Notes: a model not told the origin generated them from the sequence alone. A stretch of 64,000 nt of DNA from Clostridiales bacterium (GCA_012839295.1 DUNO01000013.1:209410-273409); one strand, 5' to 3'. Numbered from the stretch's first letter, positions 8,928-17,653 are shown. A program made the numbers and translations.

Positions 8928-10304
8928 CTAAATACCGTACTCAGACGGGTTATATTTGGAGGAATCCACCTCTTTCTTCATTTCTGCGATGAAGGCTTCC
9001 TCATCCTCAGGAATTTCATCCAGCTGGGATTCCAGGATATCGAGCCAGTTCAGCTCTCTCTCTTCAATTACAAGCTCCTTTTTGTCAACCGCTTTCTTTA
9101 TAATATCCAGGGTGAGCTTTGCAGTATTTAAGGTTCTGATAAATGGATCCTGTGTCTTTACGATCTCTTTACCGATCTCAAAGGCTACATCCGGTCTTAA
9201 TACATAAGCCTGGGGATCCAGGTAGCAGTCGGATTCAACCAGGAGATCCCTCATTAATTTCGTCTGACCCTTCCTGGTGGCCACATTCATCAGGCGGCAG
9301 TCATAGATCAGCTGCTCTGTGGATACCACAGGGGCAAAACCGCTTAACAGCTTGACCTGCTGGACGGATTCATTGCTCCAGAGATCAGCAACAGCAGCAG
9401 AGATATTGCCGATAGGGCTAAAATGTGCGCAGGCCGCGGTTTTACCCTCAGAAGAAATCGGAGTACCAGTGATTGCCTTCAGATAAATATTTTCATATGC
9501 GCAGTCCTTGCTTGGTCCGACAGCGCCGTTCTCTATTGCCGCTAAAGCTCTTGGTGTAGTAATGGTTCTCATAATGGCTGCATAAACCTTAGGGATAAAG
9601 CCCTGTTCTGCAAGCACCATGGCAGTGTTAGCAAAGCCGCAGGCAGAATCACCGCCGGAGATTGCGCCGTTTGCCCTTGCAATATCGGAGATATTAGTCC
9701 ATAACCACGCCATATCCCTTGGGGCCAGACAGCCCAAGGCAAAAACAGATGTCCTAAGGTCTGCATTAACGATTGCTTCGTCATTAATTTCCTTACCGCC
9801 TGTGGATTCAATGGAAAGAAAATCTGCTCCATCCTTTGCGGAGCCTTCAAAGGTTTTAACCATTGCTTCCCAGTACTTACCGCTTCTCATAATCGGAGGG
9901 CGGCTCATTTCACGGATATCATTGGGAGTCATTCTGATGGCACTCTTCAAACCGTATTTTGCTTCATAATCAGACATGGTATCGCGGAGCAGCTTATGGA
10001 TTTGGATACCCCACTCCGGATGCTCCGTCATATCCGGCAGAGTCTCGAATTCGACTACAAGCCCCGGAGCATGTAATTCATGGACTTTTTTCAGGACACC
10101 ATGAATCATTTCCTGATATATGCTAAGTACCTCGGGCATGGTATCCTTAGTGATATGCATGGGAGGTAAGGTAAAGTTAACCTCAGGATAAATCTCGCCG
10201 CCACCAATGACTAAACCATTTCTTGTGGTAACAGGATTGGGGCAGGAACCGTAAATCATATCATCAACGGATGAGTATGCTAATTTCGTAAATTGTTTGC
10301 TCAT
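8928..10304 (-). CDS. mtaB: Methanol:corrinoid protein Co-methyltransferase
   Basis: A 458-residue MtaB family enzyme, close to the family's usual 460. It activates methanol on zinc and transfers the methyl group to Co(I) of the partner MtaC. The three zinc ligands known from the Methanosarcina enzyme have clear equivalents here: a Glu in SIESTGG (E166), a Cys in GGDSACGF (C222) and a Cys in PSKDCAYE (C268). The start at 10304 has a clear GGAGG on the minus strand. It lies 12 bases downstream of mtaC and 3 bases upstream of the cobW-like gene. Together they feed methanol-derived methyl groups into the tetrahydrofolate or acetogenic pathway; the second methyltransferase is not next to it. Confidence 0.95.
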   Translation of the reverse strand: MSKQFTKLAYSSVDDMIYGSCPNPVTTRNGLVIGGGEIYPEVNFTLPPMHITKDTMPEVLSIYQEMIHGVLKKVHELHAPGLVVEFETLPDMTEHPEWGIQIHKLLRDTMSDYEAKYGLKSAIRMTPNDIREMSRPPIMRSGKYWEAMVKTFEGSAKDGADFLSIESTGGKEINDEAIVNADLRTSVFALGCLAPRDMAWLWTNISDIARANGAISGGDSACGFANTAMVLAEQGFIPKVYAAIMRTITTPRALAAIENGAVGPSKDCAYENIYLKAITGTPISSEGKTAACAHFSPIGNISAAVADLWSNESVQQVKLLSGFAPVVSTEQLIYDCRLMNVATRKGQTKLMRDLLVESDCYLDPQAYVLRPDVAFEIGKEIVKTQDPFIRTLNTAKLTLDIIKKAVDKKELVIEERELNWLDILESQLDEIPEDEEAFIAEMKKEVDSSKYNPSEYGI

Positions 10305-10316
10305 TTATTATGCCTC

Positions 10317-10961
10317 CTAATTACTGTATTTGGATTCCAGATATGCCTTTGCAACTTCAGCAGCATCGGCTGCATTAGAGGTGTACTTGTTGGCACCGAT
10401 AGAGTCTGCAAATGCCTGGTTAACCGGGGCGCCGCCAACCATGATATGATATTTATTTCTAACACCAGCTTTCTCAAATTCCGTGATTACGTCACCGATT
10501 GCAGGCATGGTTGTTGTTAATAGGGCGGAGATACAAACGATGTCTGCTCCAACCTCCTCTGCCTTCTCCACGAAAGCAACATCAGGAACGTCAATACCCA
10601 AATCGTAAACCGTAGCTCCCATACCCTTCATCATCATTGCTACCAGATTCTTACCGATATCATGTAAATCCCCCCGGACAGTACCGATTACGATCTTACC
10701 GATGGGCTTAACACCGGTTGCGGTAAGCAGCGGCTCAAGAATGGAAAGTCCTGCTGACATTGCTCTTGCAGCTACGAGCATCTCGGGAACATATATTTTA
10801 TTCTGCTTGAAATTCTCGCCTACAACCGCCATGGAATCGATGAGACCCTCGTTTAGGATCTTTTCGATGGAAATCCCTTCCTCAACGCCCTGGTTTACGA
10901 GTTCCCTAACCTGCTTTGCTTTACCCTTTTGTACTGCCAATGATAATTCTTCAAAATCCAT
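10317..10961 (-). CDS. mtaC: Methanol corrinoid protein
   Basis: A 214-residue corrinoid carrier with the usual two-domain plan: a four-helix cap (about residues 1-85) and a Rossmann-like B12-binding domain. The lower axial ligand motif DLHDIG is at 98-103, with His100 as the cobalt ligand. It carries the methyl group between MtaB and a second methyltransferase. It is first in the minus-strand unit mtaC-mtaB-cobW and has AAGGAGG before its start. When Co(I) is oxidised, the divergent RACE protein at 11376 would reactivate it. Confidence 0.95.
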   Translation of the reverse strand: MDFEELSLAVQKGKAKQVRELVNQGVEEGISIEKILNEGLIDSMAVVGENFKQNKIYVPEMLVAARAMSAGLSILEPLLTATGVKPIGKIVIGTVRGDLHDIGKNLVAMMMKGMGATVYDLGIDVPDVAFVEKAEEVGADIVCISALLTTTMPAIGDVITEFEKAGVRNKYHIMVGGAPVNQAFADSIGANKYTSNAADAAEVAKAYLESKYSN

Positions 10962-11214
10962 AAGTAAATTCCTCCTTCACATTTTACATGTTTTGTTTCA
11001 TGAGCTTAGTATATATTTTTTTGGAAAAGAAGTATTTCTTTTTATCTATGTTATTTATAAAATTTTTGGGATTTTTGTTTAGTTATGGTGTGAAATTAGT
11101 CTAAATTAGGATGGTTCCAGGATGAATCCAAATATATTAATAAAATTTATAAATATTTTTAGATTTTGGGTTAGGTAAAATTTATTTTTGGGTCTTTTAT
11201 GGAAAGGATGAAGG
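10962..11214. other. Divergent, AT-rich intergenic region upstream of mtaC
   Basis: This stretch must hold the mtaC promoter and probably that of the activator gene. It is very AT-rich with many poly-T/poly-A runs. A TATACT box on the minus strand near 11010 is the best -10 candidate, but no convincing -35 accompanies it. I see no cobalamin riboswitch consensus and no sigma-54 site. Confidence 0.4.
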
Positions 11215-11352
11215 ATGGAGCTGAAAAAGCTTTTAAACAATCTGCTTGTAAAACGGATCAAAGGTCTTTATTATAGAATAAGTGAGGGTACCTTACGGAG
11301 TAACAAAATATTCAGCACTGCCAGCCTAAAGATGGATGAGACAGTACACTAA
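11215..11352 (+). CDS. Small unrecognised ORF before the corrinoid activator
   Basis: An open frame of 45 residues, rich in Lys, Arg, Leu and Ser, with AAAGG seven bases before its ATG. It ends 23 bases before the activator gene, so it would be cotranscribed. It contains a KRIKGLYYRIS stretch but I recognise no family. It may be a real small protein, a leader peptide, or the remnant of a longer gene. Confidence 0.35.
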   Translation: MELKKLLNNLLVKRIKGLYYRISEGTLRSNKIFSTASLKMDETVH

Positions 11353-11375
11353 TAAATTTTTATGAAGAAGGGGAT

Positions 11376-13655
11376 ATGGGGATGGATAATTTTATTAAGC
11401 TTACGGAATTTGATATTAAGATAAACCAGAAGGTAGTATTCCAGCTGATGGACTGCCACAGGGATAGCCCGATTTATGAAGAGCTGTCGGAGGAATACGA
11501 AAGATTGGAGCCGGAGATCCTTCGCTGTGTACATCCGGTGGCCTACCTAAAATTCGGAACCTATACAAGGGAAGGAAAGGGGGAGGTGCCGGCACTTTAT
11601 GTACTGACAAGCATCGGGGATGAAGTGACGGAATTGTCCGACGGATATTTTGGGACGGGTGATTATTTACTTGGGATGCTGACAAATTCCATGTCGGATG
11701 CCTATATGTTCCAGCTGGAGACACAGCTGCACGAGAGGATTAAGGAAGAATGTATCCTGCGGGGCTTTGGAATTGCTGAGAAATTGGAGGCACCGGTACA
11801 TATTCCGATGGAGGAGCAGGAAAGGATACTGGAGGAGATAAAAGCGGTAGATCCGATTTCCATAGAGTTGACGAAAGGATATATGTTTACTACGGTAAAG
11901 ACCTTGGGGCATATCCTTGTATTGACGGAGGATATTACCGTAGACCATGACGGGCATAACTGCGATGAATGCGACAGAACCGATTGTAAGATGAGAAAGG
12001 GTAAGATCATCACAGTGACGGTATTGGGAAGGGGAGCTGCAGTACAGCTGCCCTATGAGAGGAAAACAGATTTACTGAAGGCCTTGGTTGCCAAGGGGAT
12101 TTATGTGAGTGCGGCCTGCGGCGGTAAGGGCACCTGCGGGAAATGTAAGATAAAGGTAGTCTCAGGAGAGCTGGAGGTCACCGATGCTGATCGGGCGAAG
12201 TTCAATGAAAAGGAGCTGGAGCAGGGGTACCGGCTGGCCTGTAAGGCCTATCCGGAATCAGCCTGTACCATACGGATCGTCAGCGGGGATGAAGCAGATT
12301 TTGAGGTGGTTACCGAGATAGGACAGGGGATCAGCCTGTCAGACGGCCAGGAGAAGACGGCTGGCCGGGAGGAGATGCCTAACCGGGAGCAAATGTCCGG
12401 CCGGATGGAGAAACCGGGCCAAGGGGAGGAATCCAGCCAGGCACAGGAGGGCTATGCCCTCGCAATTGATATTGGTACGACGACGATAGCCATTAGTCTG
12501 GTAAACCTGGCTACGAAGCAGATAATCAGAACCTATACCACAATCAATAAGCAGAGAGCATATGGTGCGGATATCATTTCCCGTATCAAGGCTTCCGTAG
12601 AAGGAAAGAAGGAGGAGCTGCGCCAAAGCATCCGGACGGATCTTCTGGAGGGTATCAGGAGTATCGTAGAGGGAAGCCGGGTGGATAAGGACAGCATATC
12701 TGAGATTGCTATCGCCGCTAATACGACTATGGTGCATCTGCTGCTGGGCTATTCCTGCGAAACCCTGGGGGTCTATCCCTTTACACCCGTGAATATTGAT
12801 AGGATCACGCTGTCCTTTGCAGAAATGTTCGGGGAGGATTACCTTGCGGCGCCAGTTACGGTACTACCGGGTATTTCGACCTTTGTAGGAGGGGATATTG
12901 TTGCCGGACTGTTGACCTGTGGCTTTGACAAAATGGAGGAGCCCAGCCTTTTGATCGACCTTGGTACCAACGGTGAGATGGCAATTGGGAATAAGGACAG
13001 GATTTTGGTCACTTCTACCGCAGCGGGACCGGCCTTTGAAGGGGGAAATATCTCCTGCGGAGTCGGAAGCGTAGCCGGAGCCATCTGCAATGTACGAATC
13101 GGGGATACCCTTGTTTATGATACAATTGGGCAGAAGCCGCCAATCGGAATCTGCGGCACAGGGGTCATTGAGCTGACAAGTGAGCTGCTAAAAACCGGAC
13201 TGATCGATGAGACCGGGCTGCTCTGTGACGAATATTTTGACTCAGGATATGTCCTGGCAAGGGATGACCATGGAAATGATATTACCTTTACCCAGCGGGA
13301 TATCCGTGAGCTTCAGATGGCAAAATCAGCGGTCCGTGCCGGGGTAGAGACCTTAATGAAGCGTTATGGCGTCACCTGTGGGGAGATCGGAAAGGTATAT
13401 TTGGCGGGAGGCTTTGGCTACAAGGTGAACCTGGAGAAGGCGATCCACATTGGGCTGCTGCCTGAGGAGCTGGATGGAAAGATCACTGCCATAGGCAATA
13501 GCTCCCTCAGCGGGGCGCTGCATTACCTTGTGGAGGAGGATGCTCCTGAACGGATGGAGCGTATGAAATCGCTGTCTAAGGAAGTACACCTGTCGAACGA
13601 TGTGGACTTTAATGATTTATATATTGAGTTTATGGCGTTTGGGGAGGAAGAGTAA
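11376..13655 (+). CDS. Corrinoid activation protein (RACE) with MetH-activation-like N-terminus
   Basis: A 759-residue ATP-dependent reductive activator of corrinoid proteins. Residues 1-190 resemble the activation domain of B12-dependent methionine synthase, an addition many RACE proteins lack. A small Cys cluster (C196, C199, C204) follows. A [2Fe-2S] domain has C248, C254, C257 and C289. A Glu/Arg-rich linker of 18-bp repeats (323-358) leads to the ASKHA-type DUF4445 domain (about 360-755) with AIDIGTTT and LIDLGTNGEM phosphate loops. Such enzymes use ATP to reduce inactive Co(II) back to Co(I). It is divergent from mtaC, its likely client. An alternative ATG lies six bases downstream. Confidence 0.92.
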   Translation: MGMDNFIKLTEFDIKINQKVVFQLMDCHRDSPIYEELSEEYERLEPEILRCVHPVAYLKFGTYTREGKGEVPALYVLTSIGDEVTELSDGYFGTGDYLLGMLTNSMSDAYMFQLETQLHERIKEECILRGFGIAEKLEAPVHIPMEEQERILEEIKAVDPISIELTKGYMFTTVKTLGHILVLTEDITVDHDGHNCDECDRTDCKMRKGKIITVTVLGRGAAVQLPYERKTDLLKALVAKGIYVSAACGGKGTCGKCKIKVVSGELEVTDADRAKFNEKELEQGYRLACKAYPESACTIRIVSGDEADFEVVTEIGQGISLSDGQEKTAGREEMPNREQMSGRMEKPGQGEESSQAQEGYALAIDIGTTTIAISLVNLATKQIIRTYTTINKQRAYGADIISRIKASVEGKKEELRQSIRTDLLEGIRSIVEGSRVDKDSISEIAIAANTTMVHLLLGYSCETLGVYPFTPVNIDRITLSFAEMFGEDYLAAPVTVLPGISTFVGGDIVAGLLTCGFDKMEEPSLLIDLGTNGEMAIGNKDRILVTSTAAGPAFEGGNISCGVGSVAGAICNVRIGDTLVYDTIGQKPPIGICGTGVIELTSELLKTGLIDETGLLCDEYFDSGYVLARDDHGNDITFTQRDIRELQMAKSAVRAGVETLMKRYGVTCGEIGKVYLAGGFGYKVNLEKAIHIGLLPEELDGKITAIGNSSLSGALHYLVEEDAPERMERMKSLSKEVHLSNDVDFNDLYIEFMAFGEEE
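12342..12449 (+). repeat. 18-bp degenerate tandem array in the activator linker
   Basis: Six head-to-tail units of 18 bp encode hexapeptides of the pattern [small][Gly/Asn/Ser][Arg/Gln]xx[Met/Lys/Glu], for example AGREEM, PNREQM and SGRMEK. The array exactly fills the linker between the iron-sulfur and ASKHA domains. Units differ at many positions yet keep phase. Confidence 0.7.
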
Positions 13656-13663
13656 GGAAATGC

Positions 13664-13735
13664 CTTATTCTACCCGGATTCTAACGCGATAATTGACAAG
13701 AAGCGTTAGAAGCGTTAGAATCTGGGTAGAATAAG
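13664..13735. repeat. 24-bp inverted repeat upstream of the AlbA_2 gene
   Basis: Arms at 13664-13687 and 13712-13735 match over 24 bp with a single mismatch and flank a 24-base spacer. A 9-bp tandem repeat AGCGTTAGA occurs twice at 13702-13719, partly in the right arm. No T-run follows on either side, so it is less likely a terminator than an operator or element end. It lies only 6 bases before the ribosome site of the next gene. Confidence 0.75.
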
Positions 13736-13753
13736 ATGTGAGGAGGTGGTTGT

Positions 13754-15058
13754 GTGAATCTCAAAGAGAGTGAAACGGTAGAACTGAAGGAAATCATTGT
13801 AGATGATGTGAAAAAAGAAATTATTGCTTTTGCCAATAGTGCCGGTGGAAACTTATACATCGGTGTTGCTGATGATGGAAGCATTGTTGGAGTTGAGAAT
13901 CCTGATATGGTGATACTACAAGTTGTTAATATGGTCAGGGACAGCATAAAACCAGATGTTACTATGTTTCTCCGCTATACAACCAAGGATATTGATGGGA
14001 AGCAGATTGTTGCAGTGGAAGTACAGCGGGGTGTAGAGCGCCCGTACTATTTGGCAAGGAAAGGCCTTCGGCCTGAAGGGGTTTATGTCCGGCAAGGTAC
14101 AGCATCCGTACCTGCTACGGATACTGCAATCAGGCGGATGATTAAGGAAACCGATGGTGATAGTTTCGAGGATATGCGTTCCTTAGAACAGGATCTCACC
14201 TTTCGGGACACCAGCAAGGAATTTGCTGAGAGAAAGATTGAACTGGGCGCTTCCCAGATGAAAACCCTTGGAATACTAAATACGGATGGGATCTATACGA
14301 ACCTGGGACAACTCTTGTCAGAACAGTGTGCGCATACAGTCAAGGCGGCTGTTTTTGAGGGGACAGATCAAAGTGTGTTCCGGGATCGGAGGGAGTTTTC
14401 CGGTTCCCTGTTGCAGCAGCTTAATGAAGTATACGACTACATTGACAGAAGGAACCAGATTAGCGCCACTTTTGATAAACTGCGCCGTATTGATAAACGG
14501 GATTATCCGGAGGTGGCTGTCCGTGAGGCTCTTCTGAATAGCCTTGTACACCGGGATTATTCCTTTAGCGCAAGCACGCTAATTAGCGTTTATTTAGATC
14601 GGATTGAATTTACGACCATCGGAGGCCTTCCCTCCGGCGTTTCGTTGGATGATATTATGTTGGGGCTGTCTGTTTGCCGGAATCCTAAGCTTGCCAATGT
14701 GTTCTACCACCTGGAGCTTATTGAAGCATATGGCACAGGTATGGGAAAAATCATGAAAGCCTATGAAGGCAGCCGAAAAAAGCCCATTATTGAAACTACG
14801 GAGAATGCCTTTAAAATTATTTTGCCGAACTTAAATGAGGGAGGCTTTTTAGGGTCTGAAGAAAAAGCAAAAAATAATATAGAAGAAAAAGTTTTGGAAT
14901 TAGCCAAAAGGAATGGAACGATAACACGTAAGGATATAGAACAATTCACAGAACTCAAGCAGACCGCTGCCGGACGGCTTTTAAGGAATATGGTGAAGGA
15001 AAATCTGCTTGTTCAAAAAGGGCAGGGAAGAAGCACAGAGTACACTTTGCCAAGGTAA
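13754..15058 (+). CDS. AlbA_2 (Schlafen-type) DNA-binding/ATPase-like regulator
   Basis: A 434-residue protein. The N-terminal 130 residues show the AlbA_2 pattern (ESETVELKEI, then FANSAGGNLYIGVADDGSIVGV). The middle resembles the HATPase-like PF13749 domain (REALLNSLVHRDYS, then GLPSGVS). The C-terminal 70 residues look like a winged helix (TRKDIEQFTELKQTAAGRLL). Such proteins are common accessory regulators near mobile or defence genes; the natural function is mostly unknown. The GTG start at 13754 has AGGAGG seven bases upstream. The gene is alone, enclosed by a 24-bp inverted repeat on the left and a dispersed hairpin on the right, which suggests a mobile or cassette-like origin. Confidence 0.85.
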   Translation: MNLKESETVELKEIIVDDVKKEIIAFANSAGGNLYIGVADDGSIVGVENPDMVILQVVNMVRDSIKPDVTMFLRYTTKDIDGKQIVAVEVQRGVERPYYLARKGLRPEGVYVRQGTASVPATDTAIRRMIKETDGDSFEDMRSLEQDLTFRDTSKEFAERKIELGASQMKTLGILNTDGIYTNLGQLLSEQCAHTVKAAVFEGTDQSVFRDRREFSGSLLQQLNEVYDYIDRRNQISATFDKLRRIDKRDYPEVAVREALLNSLVHRDYSFSASTLISVYLDRIEFTTIGGLPSGVSLDDIMLGLSVCRNPKLANVFYHLELIEAYGTGMGKIMKAYEGSRKKPIIETTENAFKIILPNLNEGGFLGSEEKAKNNIEEKVLELAKRNGTITRKDIEQFTELKQTAAGRLLRNMVKENLLVQKGQGRSTEYTLPR

Positions 15059-15120
15059 ATATTTTACGCGGTATGAACGCCTTAATGTTCTATGTTTTTG
15101 AATCAATATGTAGTTAAAAT

Positions 15121-15173
15121 AAAATGGTACGTCAAGAAGCTCATAAAAATCTGGTTTCTTGACGTACCATTTT
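15121..15173. terminator. Dispersed hairpin, copy 1 (bidirectional terminator)
   Basis: Two 18-base arms, AAAATGGTACGTCAAGAA and its exact complement, enclose a 17-base loop. T-rich arms make it a terminator in both directions between the convergent AlbA_2 and SDR genes. The inner 13 bp recur exactly in a second hairpin at 41167-41210. Confidence 0.75.
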
Positions 15174-15241
15174 AGGCTTATTATGTAAATGATTTGAAGC
15201 TTAATTGCTTTATAAGTGTCTTGTTTAAATTAGTATAGTAA

Positions 15242-16003
15242 TTAATACAGAGTGGTGCCATGATCCACATAGAGAATCTGTCCAGTAATTGCCTTCGAGG
15301 CATCGCTGGCGAAGAAAAGGATAGCTTCGGCCTGATCCTCAGCCTGGGCTTCCGGCAGGGTAATGTCGATATGCTTTGCGCAGGCCGCTGCAAACTCCTG
15401 ATGGAAGGTCTTGAAATTCTCCGGTGCGTTTAATTCTGTCGGTGTCGGACCCGGAGCTATGGCATTGCACCGGATCTCTGTCGGGGAATAAAGCAGCGCT
15501 ATGTTCTTGGTCATGCTGTTAACGGCTGCCTTTGCTGCGCTGTAGGAGATACCCGCAATACCTTGGCTGCCGATGGAGGATATATTAATGATAGAGCCTT
15601 TGCCTGCTTTTTCCATATGCTCCAGCGCGTACTTGGACATATAGAAAACAGAGAATTGATCCACGCGGCAGACCGTTTCATACCACTCCTCGGAGCATTC
15701 ATTGATAGGGATATGCTTGTCTGCGATCCCGGCATTGTTGACCAGAACATCAATCCTTCCGAATTTCTTAATGGTTGTATCGACGATTTTCTTACAGTCC
15801 TCCATTTTTGCCACATCTGCTTCCACGGCTATGATTTCTCCGCCTTTGGCTGAAATTTCCGCCACTGCTTTTTGGTTATTCTCCGCCCTCCTGGAGGCAA
15901 TGACAACCTTAGCACCCTCTTTGCAGAACAGTTCCGCCGTAGCGCGGCCAATCCCCGCATTTCCGCCTGTAATAATAGCGATTTTTCCTTCCAGTCTTCC
16001 CAT
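15242..16003 (-). CDS. Short-chain dehydrogenase/reductase (SDR)
   Basis: A 253-residue classical SDR. The cofactor motif TGGNAGIG is near residues 11-18. The NNAG motif (about 88-91), the catalytic Ser in NISSIGS and the YSAAK pair are all present. The residues after the second beta strand (ASRRAEN) favour NADP(H). It reduces or oxidises a hydroxyl or keto group; the closest-named families are glucose dehydrogenase and 3-oxoacyl reductase, which does not fix the substrate. It is monocistronic. A link to the 21.8-38 kb cluster, for example as a hydroxy-acid dehydrogenase, is possible but untested. Confidence 0.88.
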   Translation of the reverse strand: MGRLEGKIAIITGGNAGIGRATAELFCKEGAKVVIASRRAENNQKAVAEISAKGGEIIAVEADVAKMEDCKKIVDTTIKKFGRIDVLVNNAGIADKHIPINECSEEWYETVCRVDQFSVFYMSKYALEHMEKAGKGSIINISSIGSQGIAGISYSAAKAAVNSMTKNIALLYSPTEIRCNAIAPGPTPTELNAPENFKTFHQEFAAACAKHIDITLPEAQAEDQAEAILFFASDASKAITGQILYVDHGTTLY

Positions 16004-16236
16004 AATTAATAATACCTCCTAAGTTTTTATTTCAATATAGAAAATTGAAGTATAGCTTCACGGTTACCTGATAAATAGTTTAATATCAGTCCCATTATAA
16101 TCCTTATACCTTGGATTGTATAATGCTAAATCTGTATGAACAAAACGTTAATTATTCTTTGAAAAGCGATAGGGTTCATGTATGATTAGGATAGATGATA
16201 AAATCTCTTACTATGGATGGGAAGCATTATTAGAAT

Positions 16237-16432
16237 AGGGGATAAAGTAATAGGATATGGGACAATAGGGCATGAGGCAATAGGATATAAGGTAGTAAAG
16301 CGTAAGGTATTAGGACATAAGACAATAGGGCGTAATACAGTAGGGACTAAGGCAATAGGGACTAAAGACAATGAGGCGTAAGGCAGTAGGAACTAGGGCA
16401 ATAAGGTATAAGATAATAGGACATAGGGAAAT
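16237..16432. repeat. 15-bp degenerate tandem array, 13 units
   Basis: Thirteen units (twelve of 15 bp, one of 16) run without a gap, with approximate consensus AGGRCATAAGGCAAT. Nearly every unit differs from its neighbours, yet phase is kept and one strand is strongly purine-rich. The last unit ends 17 bases before the start of the next gene, inside its leader. On the minus strand it reads as pentapeptides of the form xLxPI, but no ribosome site supports translation. The rest of 16004-16449 holds only the SDR promoter region. Confidence 0.8.
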
Positions 16433-16449
16433 AGAACAGGAGAAACTGA

Positions 16450-17448
16450 ATGAATAAAGAATACGATCATATGGCACTGCTGTATGCGGCTGCCCGCTAT
16501 GCATATGAAAGAAAATACGGAAAATTAATGTCCTGGATAGAAGAGAAGTATTTTCAGAACAGCAGATTTCCAAGTGAATATTATCTGTATGCTGATGATT
16601 TCATCTACCGAATGGATGTCACCGAGCTGACCTATGGAGCGGTTCTTGAACTAGCTTACAGGGCATTGGTAAACGGGGATAACCGCCAATTTTTGTTGGG
16701 GATCAAGATTGTATATGCTAAACTAAAGGGAAACCAGCGTTACACCTATTATGACCGGGATCGGATTCTGGAGCTGGCAATGGAAATGTGGGAACATTAT
16801 GAGTTTGAGCCCTTGCAAATTGATGAAGTAAAGATACCTAAGCTGTTACTTGACCAATGCAATACTTATTTACCTATTGGCTTTGAGGAAATGGGGCTGA
16901 AGGAATACCGCTTAAGCTCCACCAGATCCTTCTATGATAGTTATCCTACCGTGCCGGATAAGCTTTTTGAAAAGGAATATCATACCGCTATCGAACAGGG
17001 GAATATCTATCATCACATAATTGAGATTGATCATTATATCAATCGTGGGAATAATGTCGTTACCAAGTCTCAGTGGATTCATCTTGCTAAGCTTCTGTCA
17101 GCGCATTATGCTACGGAAAAAGCACCTTGGTCCGTAGATTTGACCAAGGATCTATTGAGAGTGTACCTTGGTTTAAAGGATTGCTGTGGACAGGAGGAAT
17201 TCAGTGGGATTCTTTCCCGGATGGTGACCGCTACCTTAAAAATTGCCTTGGAAAAGATAATGAGGTTACAGGAGCAAAGCTCCCCCAAGGAGCTCCCAAA
17301 TGTCTTGAATTATTTGATCAATGTCTATGTGTTAGGGGGTGACAATAAATTCTTGGATTATATCCGGGAACTGGTTAAGGTAATGAAGCGGGAAGACGCG
17401 ACAGAGGAATTTATAGGTATCAAAGATTGGTTAATGGAACAAAAATAG
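16450..17448 (+). CDS. Uncharacterised 332-residue protein
   Basis: I do not recognise a family. The protein is rich in Tyr, Leu, Glu and Lys, has no signal peptide or membrane helix, and looks all-alpha, with repeated aromatic helices such as LLYAAARYAYERKYGK and ELTYGAVLELAYRAL. This is compatible with a helical-repeat scaffold. An AGGAGA site lies six bases before the ATG. It is a single gene, preceded by the 15-bp repeat array and closed by a strong terminator. The normal codon use and intact frame over 330 codons argue that it is expressed. Confidence 0.65.
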   Translation: MNKEYDHMALLYAAARYAYERKYGKLMSWIEEKYFQNSRFPSEYYLYADDFIYRMDVTELTYGAVLELAYRALVNGDNRQFLLGIKIVYAKLKGNQRYTYYDRDRILELAMEMWEHYEFEPLQIDEVKIPKLLLDQCNTYLPIGFEEMGLKEYRLSSTRSFYDSYPTVPDKLFEKEYHTAIEQGNIYHHIIEIDHYINRGNNVVTKSQWIHLAKLLSAHYATEKAPWSVDLTKDLLRVYLGLKDCCGQEEFSGILSRMVTATLKIALEKIMRLQEQSSPKELPNVLNYLINVYVLGGDNKFLDYIRELVKVMKREDATEEFIGIKDWLMEQK

Positions 17449-17451
17449 AAG

Positions 17452-17496
17452 CCGGATGAGTCATCCCCTTTGGATAGGGGGCTCATCCGGTTTATT
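17452..17496 (+). terminator. Terminator of the 332-residue protein gene
   Basis: Arms CCGGATGAG and CTCATCCGG enclose a 21-base loop with inner CCCC/GGGG pairing and are followed by TTTATTT. Confidence 0.8.
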
Positions 17497-17624
17497 TGTA
17501 AGGCTATCTTTAAAAAACCACCAGTTTAACCAGTTCACACCGGTGGTGCTGATTAGGTTCTTATGCAGAATAGTAAATAAAAAGTGACAGATCTACAAAA
17601 TTCACCATTTAATTTATTTTTCTA

Positions 17625-17653
17625 TTGAATAGTAAATTAGTCCTATGTATAAT
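17625..17653 (+). promoter_or_regulatory. Promoter upstream of the chemoreceptor gene
   Basis: TTGAAT, 17 bases, then TATAAT preceded by TATG. It lies about 210 bases before the chemoreceptor start, implying a long leader. The remainder of 17497-17861 shows an AAGGAGG-like site near 17753 without a following ORF of any length, and nothing else I can name. Confidence 0.55.

Noticed and set aside
10962..11214. Cobalamin riboswitch upstream of mtaC
   Set aside because: No B12-box-like sequence is seen; the region is simply AT-rich.
16186..16371. Minus-strand ORF encoding xLxPI pentapeptide repeats
   Set aside because: It is the translation of the 15-bp array; no ribosome site or promoter supports it.
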